Below, one piece after another: positions 32,946-42,443 of a stretch of DNA of 64,000 bases (its first letter is position 1; the number at the start of each line of letters is the position of its first letter). Position numbers and translations under genes: made by a program. The notes under the pieces are model-generated. The model was not told the origin of the DNA and did no database searches. It saw nothing but the letters and a program-made list of their open reading frames with translations. Location: NCBI RefSeq assembly GCF_001971705.1, contig NZ_CP019327.1:2170001-2234000 (forward strand), read 5' to 3'. This stretch comes from Natronorubrum daqingense (GTDB lineage Archaea > Halobacteriota > Halobacteria > Halobacteriales > Natrialbaceae).

Positions 32946-34733
32946 TTACATCGAGCGCGGAGCCTCGACGCCGAGAATCGACAGCGCGTTCGCGACGGTG
33001 TGTTTCGACGCCGCCACGAGCGCGAGTCGAGCCTCGCGAGTCTCGGGATCGACGTCGTCGGCGAGCACGGGACACTCCCGGTAGAAGCCGTTGAACCGGT
33101 CGGCGAACTCCCGCGTGTACGTCGCGATCTGGTGGGGCTCGAGGTCGTCCGCGGCTTCCTCGACGACGGCGGGGAATCGAGCGATGGTCTCGAGTAAGTC
33201 GCGTTCGGCGTCGGTCTCGAGGGCGTCGGCCTCGAGTGCCTCGAGTTCGACGTCCTGGGTCGCGAGCGCGCGCTCGGGATCGAGTCCCGCTTCCTCGAGA
33301 ATACCGCAGGTTCGGGCGTGGACGTACTGCACGTAGGGTGCGGACTGGGCTTCGAAGTCGAGGGCTTGCTCCCACTCGAAGGTGATCGCTTTCGTCGGCT
33401 GTTTCGAGACGATGTCGTAGCGAACGGCACCGATACCGACCTGGTGGGCGATTCGATCGATGTCGTCCTCGGAGAGGTCGTCGTCGCGGATGCGCTCGTC
33501 GAGTCGGTCCTCGACTTCCTGGCGGGCGCGGTCGATGGCCTCGTCGAGGAGGTCGTCTAAGTCAACGCCGGTACCTCGACGGGTGCTCATCTTCCCTTCC
33601 GGCAGGTTGACGTAGGAGTAGAGCACCTGCTGGAGGTCGTCGGTGTCGTTGCCGAGTAACTCGAGGGTCGTCCGCAGTTGCCTCGCTTGCAGCTTGTGGT
33701 CCTCGCCGAGGACGGTCACGGCCTCGTCGTAGTTGTCGAACTTCCACTCGTGGTGGGCGAGGTCACGGGTCGCGTACAGCGAGGTGCCATCCGAGCGAAG
33801 GAAAACGAGGTTCTTGTCGATGCCGTGGTCCTCGAGTTCGAGTTGCCAGGCGTCTTCCTCGTAGACCGCTTCGTCGAGATTCTCGAGGCGTTCGACGAGG
33901 TCGTCGGTGTCGCCGTTTCGCATGAACCTCGTCTCCTTGACGAACTCGTCGAACTCGGCTGGGAGGCGCGCGAGGCAGGCTTTCATCCCCGAGAGAACCT
34001 GATCGACGACCTCGCTGACGCGCTCGTAGGCTTCCTCCTCGCCCTTCTCGAGACCCTGCATGATCGACCCGATTTCGGCTTCCGCCTCGGCGACCTCGTC
34101 CTCGGGTGCGTTCTCGAGGAAGGCGTTGCCCCTGCGGTAGTAGCGCACGAGGTCGTACTCGATGCGGTCGCGTTCCGGCTCGCCCTCGAGGTCGTCCTCG
34201 TCGAAGGTTTCGTAGGCCCAAGTGAAGACGGCCATCTGGCGGCCCGCGTCGTTGACGTAGTAGTGTCGGTCGACGTCGTAGCCCGCGAAGTCGAGGAGGG
34301 AGGCAACGGCGTCACCGACGATCGGGTTCCGCGCGCGACCGACGTGAACGGGTCCGGTCGGGTTCGCGCTCGTGTGCTCGACGACGACGGACGTCTCTCG
34401 GTCCTCGAGTCGCCCGTAGGACTCCTCGGTCGCCGTCTCGAGCGTCGTCGCGAAGTAAGCGTCACTCGGCAGGAAGTTGAGATAGGGGCCTTGCGTCTGG
34501 ATCGCAGAGACGTACGTCAACTCGTCGGTGTCGATTTCCTCGGCGAGTTCGCCGGCGACCTGTGGCGGCGGTGCGCCGGCTTCACTGGCGAGTCGGAAGG
34601 CAACGCTCGAGGCGAGGACGCTCTCGACGTCGTCCGGCGGTTCTTCGATCCCGAGGTCGTCGGTCGGGTACTCGAGTGACGACAGCGCGTCCTCGAGGGC
34701 GGCTTCGACTTCCGCGCGCAAAGAGAGGAACAT
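32946..34733 (-). CDS. argS: Arginyl-tRNA synthetase
   Basis: Predicted 595 residues. Class I signatures are the HIGH-like HVGR at 130-133 (in [15 protein letters not shown]) and the KMSK-like KMSTR in [13 protein letters not shown]. Residue order matches ArgRS: N-terminal additional domain, catalytic core, and a C-terminal helical anticodon-binding domain ([11 protein letters not shown] and [15 protein letters not shown]). It charges tRNA-Arg. Starts at ATG 34733; an uridine kinase gene follows in the same direction upstream. Confidence 0.95.
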   Translation of the reverse strand: MFLSLRAEVEAALEDALSSLEYPTDDLGIEEPPDDVESVLASSVAFRLASEAGAPPPQVAGELAEEIDTDELTYVSAIQTQGPYLNFLPSDAYFATTLETATEESYGRLEDRETSVVVEHTSANPTGPVHVGRARNPIVGDAVASLLDFAGYDVDRHYYVNDAGRQMAVFTWAYETFDEDDLEGEPERDRIEYDLVRYYRRGNAFLENAPEDEVAEAEAEIGSIMQGLEKGEEEAYERVSEVVDQVLSGMKACLARLPAEFDEFVKETRFMRNGDTDDLVERLENLDEAVYEEDAWQLELEDHGIDKNLVFLRSDGTSLYATRDLAHHEWKFDNYDEAVTVLGEDHKLQARQLRTTLELLGNDTDDLQQVLYSYVNLPEGKMSTRRGTGVDLDDLLDEAIDRARQEVEDRLDERIRDDDLSEDDIDRIAHQVGIGAVRYDIVSKQPTKAITFEWEQALDFEAQSAPYVQYVHARTCGILEEAGLDPERALATQDVELEALEADALETDAERDLLETIARFPAVVEEAADDLEPHQIATYTREFADRFNGFYRECPVLADDVDPETREARLALVAASKHTVANALSILGVEAPRSM

Positions 34734-34824
34734 ACCCGCCCGTATTCAGGGCTGGAGTAAAGGAATGTCGGGTTCGTCCGTTCGGACACAAGAGGGAGCC
34801 GTCGACGGGCCCGCGTGACGGGAA

Positions 34825-35505
34825 TCACTCCGTCGTCGGGCTGTTGAACGACAACTCGGGATCGACGCCAGCCTCGCGTTCCACGCCGTCGTCGGTCAGT
34901 TCGGCCTGGACCTTCTCGGTCAACAAGTCGACGGCCACCCGGTTCGCACCTTCGGGGATAATCACGTCCGCACTCTTTTTCGTCGGTTCGACGAACTGTT
35001 CGTGCATCGGTTTGACCGTTCCCAAGTACTGCTGGATGACGCCCTCGAGGTTGCGGCCGCGGTCGATGACGTCGCGTTCGATCCGGCGGAGGATTCGAAC
35101 GTCGGCGTCGGTCATTACATAGACGCGCAGATCGAGCATGTCGAGGATCTCCTCGTCGTACAGCGAAAGGATTCCCTCGAGGACGATCACGTCCGTTGGC
35201 TCGACGGTGACGCGTTCGTCCTTTCGGTTGTGAATCTCGAAATCGTACTGTGGCATCTCGACCGATTGGCCCATGAGCAGGTCGTTCAGTTGCTCGCGAA
35301 GCAGTTCCCACTCGAAGGCCGAGGGGTGGTCGTAGTTGACGTCCGCTCGCTCCTCGAAGGGCATGTGCGAGAGATCCTGATAGTAGTTATCGAGCGGAAT
35401 GCGGGTGACGGCTTCGCCGACCGTCTCCGCGACGGTTCGCGAGACGGTCGTCTTCCCCGCCCCCGTCCCGCCGGCGATTCCGATGGCGAACGACGGTATA
35501 CTCAT
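34825..35505 (-). CDS. udk: Uridine kinase
   Basis: Predicted 226 residues. P-loop GGTGAGKTT at 12-20, then IPLDNYYQDL, the acceptor-binding DVNYDHPSAFEWELL region and IVLEGILSLYDEEI. This is the uridine/cytidine kinase family, which phosphorylates uridine for pyrimidine salvage. A C-terminal tail (about 25 residues) follows. Gap of about 90 bp to argS. Confidence 0.93.
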   Translation of the reverse strand: MSIPSFAIGIAGGTGAGKTTVSRTVAETVGEAVTRIPLDNYYQDLSHMPFEERADVNYDHPSAFEWELLREQLNDLLMGQSVEMPQYDFEIHNRKDERVTVEPTDVIVLEGILSLYDEEILDMLDLRVYVMTDADVRILRRIERDVIDRGRNLEGVIQQYLGTVKPMHEQFVEPTKKSADVIIPEGANRVAVDLLTEKVQAELTDDGVEREAGVDPELSFNSPTTE

Positions 35506-35599
35506 CGTCCGATTCTCGGACGGGCCGATAATGAATCCCTTGATACCGAGTCGAACTGCGCCGAGCCCCCGTCAGGTTTCCAGAGACTCCGAGACCACC

Positions 35600-36151
35600 T
35601 CACCGAGAACTCGAGAAATCGTCGCTGGCGACGGCCTCGCGAAACCGCTGTTCGTGAATCGGCCGGAACGTTTCGGCCGTGTCGTCAAATGCCGCAGGCG
35701 ACCAGAACCGGGCCGAGCGCGCGTCGCTGCCGGCCGTCGGTTCGCCGCGTGCTTCGGACGCGTCGGCCACGTAGTGGATCGTCACGACGTGTTTGCCCTC
35801 CCGAGGCGGGAACGCCGTCGCCTCGAGCAGCGAGAGCGCGTCGGGGTCGAGCCTGACGCCGGTTTCTTCCTCGAGTTCGCGGACGGCAGCCACGGCGGGG
35901 TCCTCGCCGATTTCCATGTGCCCGCCGGGGAGCGTCCACTCGCCGACTCCCGGCGGCACGTCGCGTTCGACGCACAGTACCGCGGGGTCGGGTCTCGATC
36001 GATCGACGACGGCGACGCTCGCACAGGGGACCGGATTGTGCCAGATAATCTCCTCGCACGTCGAACAGCGCGCGCGTTCGCGGCCGTCGAACGAGGTCGT
36101 CTCGAGGGATCCACCGCAACGCGGACAGAAGCGAGCAGGGCGGCTGACCAT
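35600..36151 (-). CDS. Nudix hydrolase with N-terminal zinc ribbon
   Basis: Predicted 183 residues. An N-terminal zinc ribbon (CPRCGGSL...CSTC) is followed by a Nudix domain with the box GHMEIGEDPAVAAVRELEEE at about 81-100, matching GX5EX7REUXEEXGU. Such proteins hydrolyse nucleoside diphosphates linked to other groups, for example ADP-ribose or NADH; the zinc ribbon arrangement resembles the NudC/ADP-ribose type. Substrate not decided. ATG 36151; a threonine-synthase-like gene lies 27 bp upstream. Confidence 0.85.
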   Translation of the reverse strand: MVSRPARFCPRCGGSLETTSFDGRERARCSTCEEIIWHNPVPCASVAVVDRSRPDPAVLCVERDVPPGVGEWTLPGGHMEIGEDPAVAAVRELEEETGVRLDPDALSLLEATAFPPREGKHVVTIHYVADASEARGEPTAGSDARSARFWSPAAFDDTAETFRPIHEQRFREAVASDDFSSSR

Positions 36152-36178
36152 CTGTTCACCCTGTCGGAGCCGAGGGTA

Positions 36179-37333
36179 TCAAAGCGTTTTCAATCCGCTT
36201 CCCGTCAGCGGGACGACGACGTCCGCGTCGGAATCCACTAGCCCGAGTTCCCGATACTCCTCGAGCGCTGCAGGGGCGACCGCACAGGTCGGTTCGACGT
36301 AGAACCCGTTACGGTGGAGTCGATCGAGGGCGCTCTCGATCGGATCCGCACCGAGGGCGATCGCGTCGCCGTCAGTCGCCTCGATGGCCTCGAGAATTTC
36401 GTCTTTGCGGGCGGGTTCCGCGATCTGGATGCCGTCGGCGATGTCGGTTTCGAAATCGTCTTCGTCGGCCGGTTCCCAGCCGAGTTCGTCGACGATCGGC
36501 GCGTGTCCGGCAGCCTGTGCGCCGAACAATTGGGGCATTCGGTCGACGATTCCCGCTTCGGCGAGCAACGAGAACCCACGATACGCACCGAGAAAGAGCG
36601 TGCCGTGGCCGATCGGGAGAACGATGGCATCCGGTACGCTCCAGCCACGTTGGGCGGCGATTTCGAACGCGAATGTCATCGTCCCCGCGTAAAAGGCCGG
36701 ATTCCAGGCGTGGCTGGCGTACCAGCCCGCGTCGGTCTGTCGGGGGGCGTTCCCGCTCTCAGTTCTCGAGGCGCTTTGGGCCCCGCTCTCGACGGCGTCG
36801 ATACAGGCTTCGGTCACGTCCTGGCGGCTCCCCTCGATCCGAACCGGACGGGCGTCGGCGCGCTGAATCGTCATCAGCTTCGATTGCGTGACGTCCGCCG
36901 GCACGTAGATGTCGGCGTCGATACCCGCACGGGCCGCGTACGTCGCGATCGCAGCGCCGGCGTTGCCCGAAGAGTCCTCGACGACCTTCTCGACGCCGAG
37001 TTCGACGGCTCGAGAGAGCGTCGTCGTAGCTCCGCGATCCTTGAACGACCCCGTCGGAAAGACGTACTCGAGTTTGAACTGCGCGTCCCACTCGGGGGCG
37101 TCGACGAGGGGCGTAAAGCCCTCGTGGAAGGTGACGTGTTTCTCGATGGGCAGGAACTCGTGGAACGTCCAGAGTCCGTCGCTGGTGTCGAGGTTGTGCA
37201 AGGGAAGCGGATCGCCCTCCGGATGGGGCCGTTCGGTGAACTCGAGGGCGTGGCCACACGCACAGCGCCACGGTTCTGCTGGTCCCGCGTCGTAGACACG
37301 CTCGCAGGCCGGGCAGATGAGATCAGCCGGCAT
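36179..37333 (-). CDS. Threonine synthase-like PLP enzyme
   Basis: Predicted 384 residues. An N-terminal zinc ribbon-like segment (CPACERVY...WRCACG) precedes a fold-type II PLP domain. The PLP lysine sits in VFPTGSFKDRGA, and the pyridine-phosphate loop reads LPIGHGTLFLGAYRG. This matches threonine synthase-like proteins, which turn O-phosphohomoserine into threonine, but paralogues act on other hydroxy or sulfur amino acids. No hom or thrB gene is near. A one-base gap separates it from the aspartoacylase-like gene upstream, so the two are likely co-expressed. Confidence 0.75.
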   Translation of the reverse strand: MPADLICPACERVYDAGPAEPWRCACGHALEFTERPHPEGDPLPLHNLDTSDGLWTFHEFLPIEKHVTFHEGFTPLVDAPEWDAQFKLEYVFPTGSFKDRGATTTLSRAVELGVEKVVEDSSGNAGAAIATYAARAGIDADIYVPADVTQSKLMTIQRADARPVRIEGSRQDVTEACIDAVESGAQSASRTESGNAPRQTDAGWYASHAWNPAFYAGTMTFAFEIAAQRGWSVPDAIVLPIGHGTLFLGAYRGFSLLAEAGIVDRMPQLFGAQAAGHAPIVDELGWEPADEDDFETDIADGIQIAEPARKDEILEAIEATDGDAIALGADPIESALDRLHRNGFYVEPTCAVAPAALEEYRELGLVDSDADVVVPLTGSGLKTL

Positions 37334-37334
37334 G

Positions 37335-38294
37335 TTAGTGCTCGTCGATGTCGGTGGCGACCGAGCAGACGTACTCTCCCGTCGCGACCTGTGGCAGTCG
37401 GCGCGTTCGCCAGAGGATGCCGTCGCTGTCTGCGCTCACCGTCGTCTTCGGTTCGCCGAAGGGCGTCGTCACTTCGAAGAGCGTCTCGCCGCGCTGGACG
37501 CGCTCGCCCAGTTCCACCTGAAAGGAGATGAGACCGCCACACGAGGCACCGTACTGTTCGAATCCGCGAGCGCGCGTCTGCGGGGACGGGTCGACGCTTC
37601 CCTCGAGGAAGTCGTAGTACGTGAGCACGTTGAAGATTCCTTCGACACCCTTCTGGATGCTCGTCTCGTCCCAGCCGACGGCCCCGCCGAGTTCGGGGTC
37701 GACGGTCGGCACGCCTTCGTCGGGCGCGGCACGAGCGAGTTGGCCTTCCGGTCCTTTCTGGTCGAGAATGTAGCCACAGCCGAACACCTTGGCCAACTCG
37801 AGACACGACGAGTGGAGTCGATGGCGTTTGCCACAGCGGACGCGAACCTCGTCGATCATCCGACTCGTCGAGCCCTGGTGGAGGTCCAACACGAGATCCG
37901 CTCGCATCGCCGTCTCGAAGGTCACGTGGGCGATCCGTTCGCTCGAGGTTCCGGTTTCGGTACCTGGGTAGGCGCGGTTCATCTTCGTGTCGTCGATCGG
38001 ATTGCGGTGTTGGGCGACCTGAAACGCGTGATAGTTGACGATCCCGACGATCAAAATTGTGCCCGCGAGTTCCGTCGGATCGAGTTGCGGGACGAGTCGC
38101 TGGACAACGCCGACACCGTTGAGTTCGTCGCCGTCACTCGCCGCCTGTATGTAGAGCGTCTTCCCCGACCGTTCGCCGTTGATCACGGCGACTGGGAGAC
38201 CGAACGGGCTGCCGTCTCTGGTTTCCCCGACCTCGAGACGGCCCGTATCGATCTCACCGGGATCCGCGCTCGCCGTTCCGAGCGTCGTCGTCAT
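37335..38294 (-). CDS. Succinylglutamate desuccinylase/aspartoacylase-family protein
   Basis: Predicted 319 residues. Zinc-carboxypeptidase-like features include the DGDELNGVGV motif near 55 and LVLDLHQGSTSRM, giving a metal-binding His/Glu pair. The C-terminal 100 residues are a beta-strand barrel (QVELGERVQRGETLFEVTTP), a lipoyl-like domain seen in the AstE/AspA group. It probably hydrolyses an N-acylated amino acid. The start is the ATG at 38294; frame open upstream. It is adjacent to the threonine-synthase-like gene. Confidence 0.75.
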   Translation of the reverse strand: MTTTLGTASADPGEIDTGRLEVGETRDGSPFGLPVAVINGERSGKTLYIQAASDGDELNGVGVVQRLVPQLDPTELAGTILIVGIVNYHAFQVAQHRNPIDDTKMNRAYPGTETGTSSERIAHVTFETAMRADLVLDLHQGSTSRMIDEVRVRCGKRHRLHSSCLELAKVFGCGYILDQKGPEGQLARAAPDEGVPTVDPELGGAVGWDETSIQKGVEGIFNVLTYYDFLEGSVDPSPQTRARGFEQYGASCGGLISFQVELGERVQRGETLFEVTTPFGEPKTTVSADSDGILWRTRRLPQVATGEYVCSVATDIDEH

Positions 38295-38568
38295 GTGCCA
38301 GCAGACGGAACCGCTCACCTTTATTGGTTCGGTGTTCACCGGCCTGCGCCACCCACAGCGCATCGTTCGCCCGGCAACTGCGGGCCTCGTACCAAGTGTT
38401 ACCACTAGCTGTGAAACTGCTCGGTCAAAATAGGTAAGAAAGGGACTACGCATCGTTCTCTCTCCAGCAGCTCCCAAAAATTCCCAGGCAGAGATGAGAA
38501 AGGAATATGATGAACGTAAAGCCAAACAGCCCTATACTTTCTTGTGTTTAGAGTTTTACTTCAAATGT

Positions 38569-38772
38569 ATGTCCAGTAATAGTGGCCAGAATGAAATGAT
38601 TCCACATGCAGCTATCGTGAGCCTTCTCGTCATTTTCGGTTTCGTCGTTGGAATGGGATTTGAAATGTTAGGAGTGATAATACAGGTGTTCGGGGTCGTT
38701 CTCGGGCTATTTTCAGTATATCTTCTCTATCGGATTACCGTCGCTGTTGAACACATAGCCGATAATTCGTAA
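38569..38772 (+). CDS. Two-helix small membrane protein, AT-richer than neighbours
   Basis: Predicted 67 residues. After nine polar residues there are two hydrophobic segments (IVSLLVIFGFVVGMGFEMLGVII and VVLGLFSVYLLYRITVAV). A TATA-like ctatactt lies about 30-37 bp before the ATG at 38569, which supports that start over an in-frame ATG at 38494. Codon use is AT-richer than in flanking genes. No family recognised. Confidence 0.5.
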   Translation: MSSNSGQNEMIPHAAIVSLLVIFGFVVGMGFEMLGVIIQVFGVVLGLFSVYLLYRITVAVEHIADNS

Positions 38773-39003
38773 TCACGAAATCAATCAATAGTGTTGCGCT
38801 GGACGAGACTATTGAGTAATTCACAGCGCTACTGAACGACCGATTCACTACCTTCTGCGAGAAATAAACGAGGGTTCCGTGCAGAATTCTTTCTCTGTCT
38901 CTTACACACCGTTCTTCGCAGCTATTGAGGAGTTGAACAGGACCTTCGTCCCGAAAAGAAGCGGAACACACTCGAGCCCGAGAGAATCTGCCTCGAACGG
39001 GTG

Positions 39004-40164
39004 TTAGGAAGACAGCAAGTCGTCGGCGATGATACGCTTTTGAATCTCGCTGGTGCCCTCGAAGATTCGGGTGAGCCGGGCGTCTCGCCAGTAGCGTTCC
39101 ACGTCGAACTCGGTCGTGTAGCCGTAGCCGCCGTGGATCTGGATCCCTTCGCTCGTCACCTCTTCGGCGATTTCGCTCGCGAAGAGCTTCGCCATCGCCG
39201 CCTCCGCGTCGGCTCGTTCGCCGCTGTCGACGGCCTCCGCGACGAGCAAGGAGAGGGCTCGAGCGGCCTCGACTTTCGTCGCCATCTCCGCGAGGTTGAA
39301 TCGGATCGCCTGGAAGTCGCTGATCGGGCCGTCGAACTGCTCGCGCTCCTGTGCGTACTGGAGGGAATCCTCGAGTGAGGCGCGAGCGAGGCCGACGGCT
39401 CGAGCGGCCGTGTGGACGCGCCCTTCCTCGAAGAACTCCATGATCTGGTAGAAGCCCTGGCCCTCCTCGCCGCCGACGAGTTTGTCCGCGCTCACGCGAA
39501 CGTCGTCGAAGTTGACTTCCCAGGTCTTCCAGCCGTGATACCCGATCTTATCGATTGGCTGGCCGCTCAGGCCCTCACGGTCGAACGTGCCGGCTGGTTT
39601 TTCGACGATGAAGCCCGATATCCCCTTGTAGGCGGGTTCTGCGTCCGGGTCAGTGACGGCGTACGTGAGGATGAAGTCGGAGCCCTTCGCGAACGTACAC
39701 CACATCTTCTGGCCGTTGAGGACGTACTCGTCGCCGTCTTTCTCCGCTCGCAGGCGCATGTTCGAGACGTCGCTGCCCGCGTCGGGTTCGCTGATGGCGA
39801 TACTCTTTAACAGCTCGCCGCTGGCCATCTTCGGCAGGTACTCTTCCTTTTGTTCCTCGGTCGCGCCGGCCAGGCTCTGTCCGCGGGCGATGATGCTGCC
39901 GACGCTGAGCCAGCCTCGAGAGAGTTCCTCGGCGATGACGGCGTAGGCCTTCAGATCGAGACCGAGTCCGCCGTACTCCTCGTCGATGAGAATGCCGAAA
40001 AAGCCCATCTCGCCGAGTTGGTCGATGAGGTCCCCAGACATCTCCTCGCCCTCCGAATCTCGCTCGCGCGCTTCGGGTGTGACTTCGTTGTCGACGAAGC
40101 GTTTCGTTTCGTCACGAAAGAGTTGGTGTTCGTCCGAGAGGATTACGTCACTAAGATTCTGCAT
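39004..40164 (-). CDS. Acyl-CoA dehydrogenase
   Basis: Predicted 386 residues with the full family layout. The FAD/acyl contact reads AISEPDAGSDVSNMRL near 118, MWCTFAKGSDFIL follows, and the catalytic glutamate lies in RIFEGTSEIQ near residue 370, the usual position. The C-terminus (HGGYGYTTEFDVERYWRDAR) binds FAD. It oxidises an acyl-CoA with an electron-transfer flavoprotein as acceptor. Chain-length preference unknown. No enoyl-CoA or etf gene is adjacent. Confidence 0.9.
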   Translation of the reverse strand: MQNLSDVILSDEHQLFRDETKRFVDNEVTPEARERDSEGEEMSGDLIDQLGEMGFFGILIDEEYGGLGLDLKAYAVIAEELSRGWLSVGSIIARGQSLAGATEEQKEEYLPKMASGELLKSIAISEPDAGSDVSNMRLRAEKDGDEYVLNGQKMWCTFAKGSDFILTYAVTDPDAEPAYKGISGFIVEKPAGTFDREGLSGQPIDKIGYHGWKTWEVNFDDVRVSADKLVGGEEGQGFYQIMEFFEEGRVHTAARAVGLARASLEDSLQYAQEREQFDGPISDFQAIRFNLAEMATKVEAARALSLLVAEAVDSGERADAEAAMAKLFASEIAEEVTSEGIQIHGGYGYTTEFDVERYWRDARLTRIFEGTSEIQKRIIADDLLSS

Positions 40165-40309
40165 ACCGTAGGTCTCACCGTGTGCCTATTAGTACCACCC
40201 GAAATCGTTCCTGGCAATTTTTCTGAGTGTTCACCGTGAATAGGGACCACTCACGCGATTTTCCAGCTTTGAATGCTGATAGAAACCGGACGAGGGAGGA
40301 CTGGCGGAC

Positions 40310-41842
40310 TCAGACGAACGGCTGGAAGTAGTAGGGACTCAGAAAGCCCTCGATGGCCGCCGCGATCGCGAGCAAGATGCCCACGCCAACGAGCACCCAG
40401 AACGTCCGCTCGAGCGCGTCCGCGAACTCGACGCGACTCGCCCGGCCACGGAGCGCCCGCCACCAGATCCGGCCGAGCCAGACGCCGACTGCGGTCGCGA
40501 TGAAGATGGCCGGAATCTCGAAGATGCCGTGTGGAATCACGAACGCGAGCAACTCGAGGGGTTCGACCTCGGTTCGCCCGTGGAAACCGAGGAACAGGCC
40601 GTTGAACACCAGCGAGGCGATCGCGGGGGCGACAAGGGCAACCCCGGAGAAGGCCGTCGTGAGCGCGACCATCCAGTTGTTGCCGAAGAACTCGAGCGTC
40701 GCCGCGAGGGGGTTGTGATCCTCGAGACGGGCGGAGATCGAGGTCTCGAGGCCGGCGTTGGCGATGGGTTCGGCGGCTTCCCAGCCGACCCAGAAACTGA
40801 GGAGGCCGAGCGCGACGACGAGCGCGTGCGTGCCGAGGCTCTGTCTGATAAACGTCGTCATTTCGCGCCAGCCGCGTCCCATTCCGCTCTTGAACTGTCG
40901 ACGGAGCGTGCGATCGGGCGTCGACGGCGGAGCCAGCCGGTTACGGTAATCGTTGTAGAGGGCGACCTTCAGTAGGTCGAGGAACGGGAAGAGGAGGATC
41001 ATCGTGAGGAGCGAGGAGAAGGCGACGACGTCGAAGAACACGAGGACCCCCGAAACCGTCGACACGGCGATCATCGATCCGATCGTGATGAGGTAGTAGA
41101 ACCCGGCGGCGACCGGACTCGACCAGATGAACGACGCGGCGTTCGAAACGGAGGCGAACGTCGTCGTGTCGTCGACGACGACGGCGACCGGAGCGAACGC
41201 GAACACCGCCCGGATAGCTGCGAGGACGGCGATGAAGCCAAACAGCGCGACGACCGCGAACACCCCGGCGAGGAGTCCTTCCCCCGTTAGGGCAGTGACG
41301 ACCGTCGCGGTGAACGCCACCCCCATTCCGACTGCAATGACGGCACCGACCCAGAGCAGAAATTCGAGGATGTACAGCCCGAGAAAGCGCAGCCAGTACC
41401 GGCGTGCGCCGGCGATCCCGGCGGTCAAACCACGTTTGTCGATGAGTCTGGCACTACAGGCGGTGAGTTGGCCGGCGCTGACGAACGGGAACAACACGAG
41501 GATCAGCCCGACCGAGACGATGATCGTCGCGAGCACGATGAGGGCCATCGTCGGCGTGAACAGTTGCTCGAAGACGGGTTCGAATCCGCCCGCCCACTCG
41601 TCGAACGCCTCCTGGTCTGCGTGTTGATCCGGCGGCGAACCGTCGATCTGGCCGAGAGAGTCGTGCATCACCGCGAGTCGCCCGGTGAGCTCGAGATAGA
41701 GGTATCCGACGACGACGGCGAGAAACGGCACGAGTCGCACGATCGCGGGGATCGCCGCGCCGAGGAGATACCAGGGGAGGAAATCCGACGGACGACGCCG
41801 AAACACCGCCACGGCGGCAGTGATGGAATCGGAGAGGGACAT
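40310..41842 (-). CDS. SpoIIM (stage II sporulation M)-domain membrane protein
   Basis: Predicted 510 residues with about ten hydrophobic segments. The C-terminal third carries the SpoIIM signature region: FNGLFLGFHGRTEVEPLELLAFVIPHGIFEIPAIFIATAV, split here as PHGIFEIPAIFIATAVGVWLG. The N-terminal two thirds (residues about 1-310) is a separate multi-helix part found fused to SpoIIM in archaea. In archaea these proteins are thought to be membrane integrity or transport factors; no sporulation is implied. Followed on the same strand by a small two-helix protein gene 77 bp upstream. Confidence 0.78.
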   Translation of the reverse strand: MSLSDSITAAVAVFRRRPSDFLPWYLLGAAIPAIVRLVPFLAVVVGYLYLELTGRLAVMHDSLGQIDGSPPDQHADQEAFDEWAGGFEPVFEQLFTPTMALIVLATIIVSVGLILVLFPFVSAGQLTACSARLIDKRGLTAGIAGARRYWLRFLGLYILEFLLWVGAVIAVGMGVAFTATVVTALTGEGLLAGVFAVVALFGFIAVLAAIRAVFAFAPVAVVVDDTTTFASVSNAASFIWSSPVAAGFYYLITIGSMIAVSTVSGVLVFFDVVAFSSLLTMILLFPFLDLLKVALYNDYRNRLAPPSTPDRTLRRQFKSGMGRGWREMTTFIRQSLGTHALVVALGLLSFWVGWEAAEPIANAGLETSISARLEDHNPLAATLEFFGNNWMVALTTAFSGVALVAPAIASLVFNGLFLGFHGRTEVEPLELLAFVIPHGIFEIPAIFIATAVGVWLGRIWWRALRGRASRVEFADALERTFWVLVGVGILLAIAAAIEGFLSPYYFQPFV

Positions 41843-41919
41843 AGCCCTCCATTGGAGGGACTATCAGATAAGTTACCCTCTCTGGGCTCTGCGATTCCCG
41901 TCGAACGAAACAGCCTCGA

Positions 41920-42198
41920 TCAGTTGAAGGTGCGATCTTCGAACGTCTCGTCGCCCTCGTCGCTCGAGCCAGAACCGGACAGACGAGGCGTAAACCCGCC
42001 GGTGAGAATGACGGAGACGACGACTAACGCTGCGGAGAGGACGACGAAGTCCGCGCTTGGGTCGTAGCCGGCGAGGCCGGCTCCGGTCGAGATGACGAAA
42101 ATCGCCACGGCGAAGACGATCGTCGCGAGCAGGCCGATGACGATGATGCCGATGACGCTGGCGAGGAGTCCACTGAGGATACCACGGATTGCTGTCAT
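41920..42198 (-). CDS. Small two-helix membrane protein
   Basis: Predicted 92 residues. Two hydrophobic segments (about 8-35 and 50-68, SVIGIIVIGLLATIVFAVAI and FVVLSAALVVVSVILTG) are followed by an acidic C-terminus. ATG 42198 is the first reasonable start; the long upstream open frame is not protein-like. It sits just beyond the SpoIIM gene and may be its partner. Confidence 0.65.
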   Translation of the reverse strand: MTAIRGILSGLLASVIGIIVIGLLATIVFAVAIFVISTGAGLAGYDPSADFVVLSAALVVVSVILTGGFTPRLSGSGSSDEGDETFEDRTFN

Positions 42199-42443
42199 TC
42201 GTTGAACCTGAATTTCGAGCGAACGAACGTAACCATTGTGACATCGACGGGAACTCGAGAGCAGTCGGTGAGCCGGCCGACGCTCCGATAGGAGGGCGGA
42301 TGGCGACGAATCAGTCATCAGCTGACAGCAGGCCAACTGGTCTGTGCCGGCCTTCCAGTCCCAAAGATCACCGCACACATACGCCGCCGGGCGTGGATAC
42401 GCCGTGACGACGTTTACAACGCCGGCGAACGTAGGTGATACAC

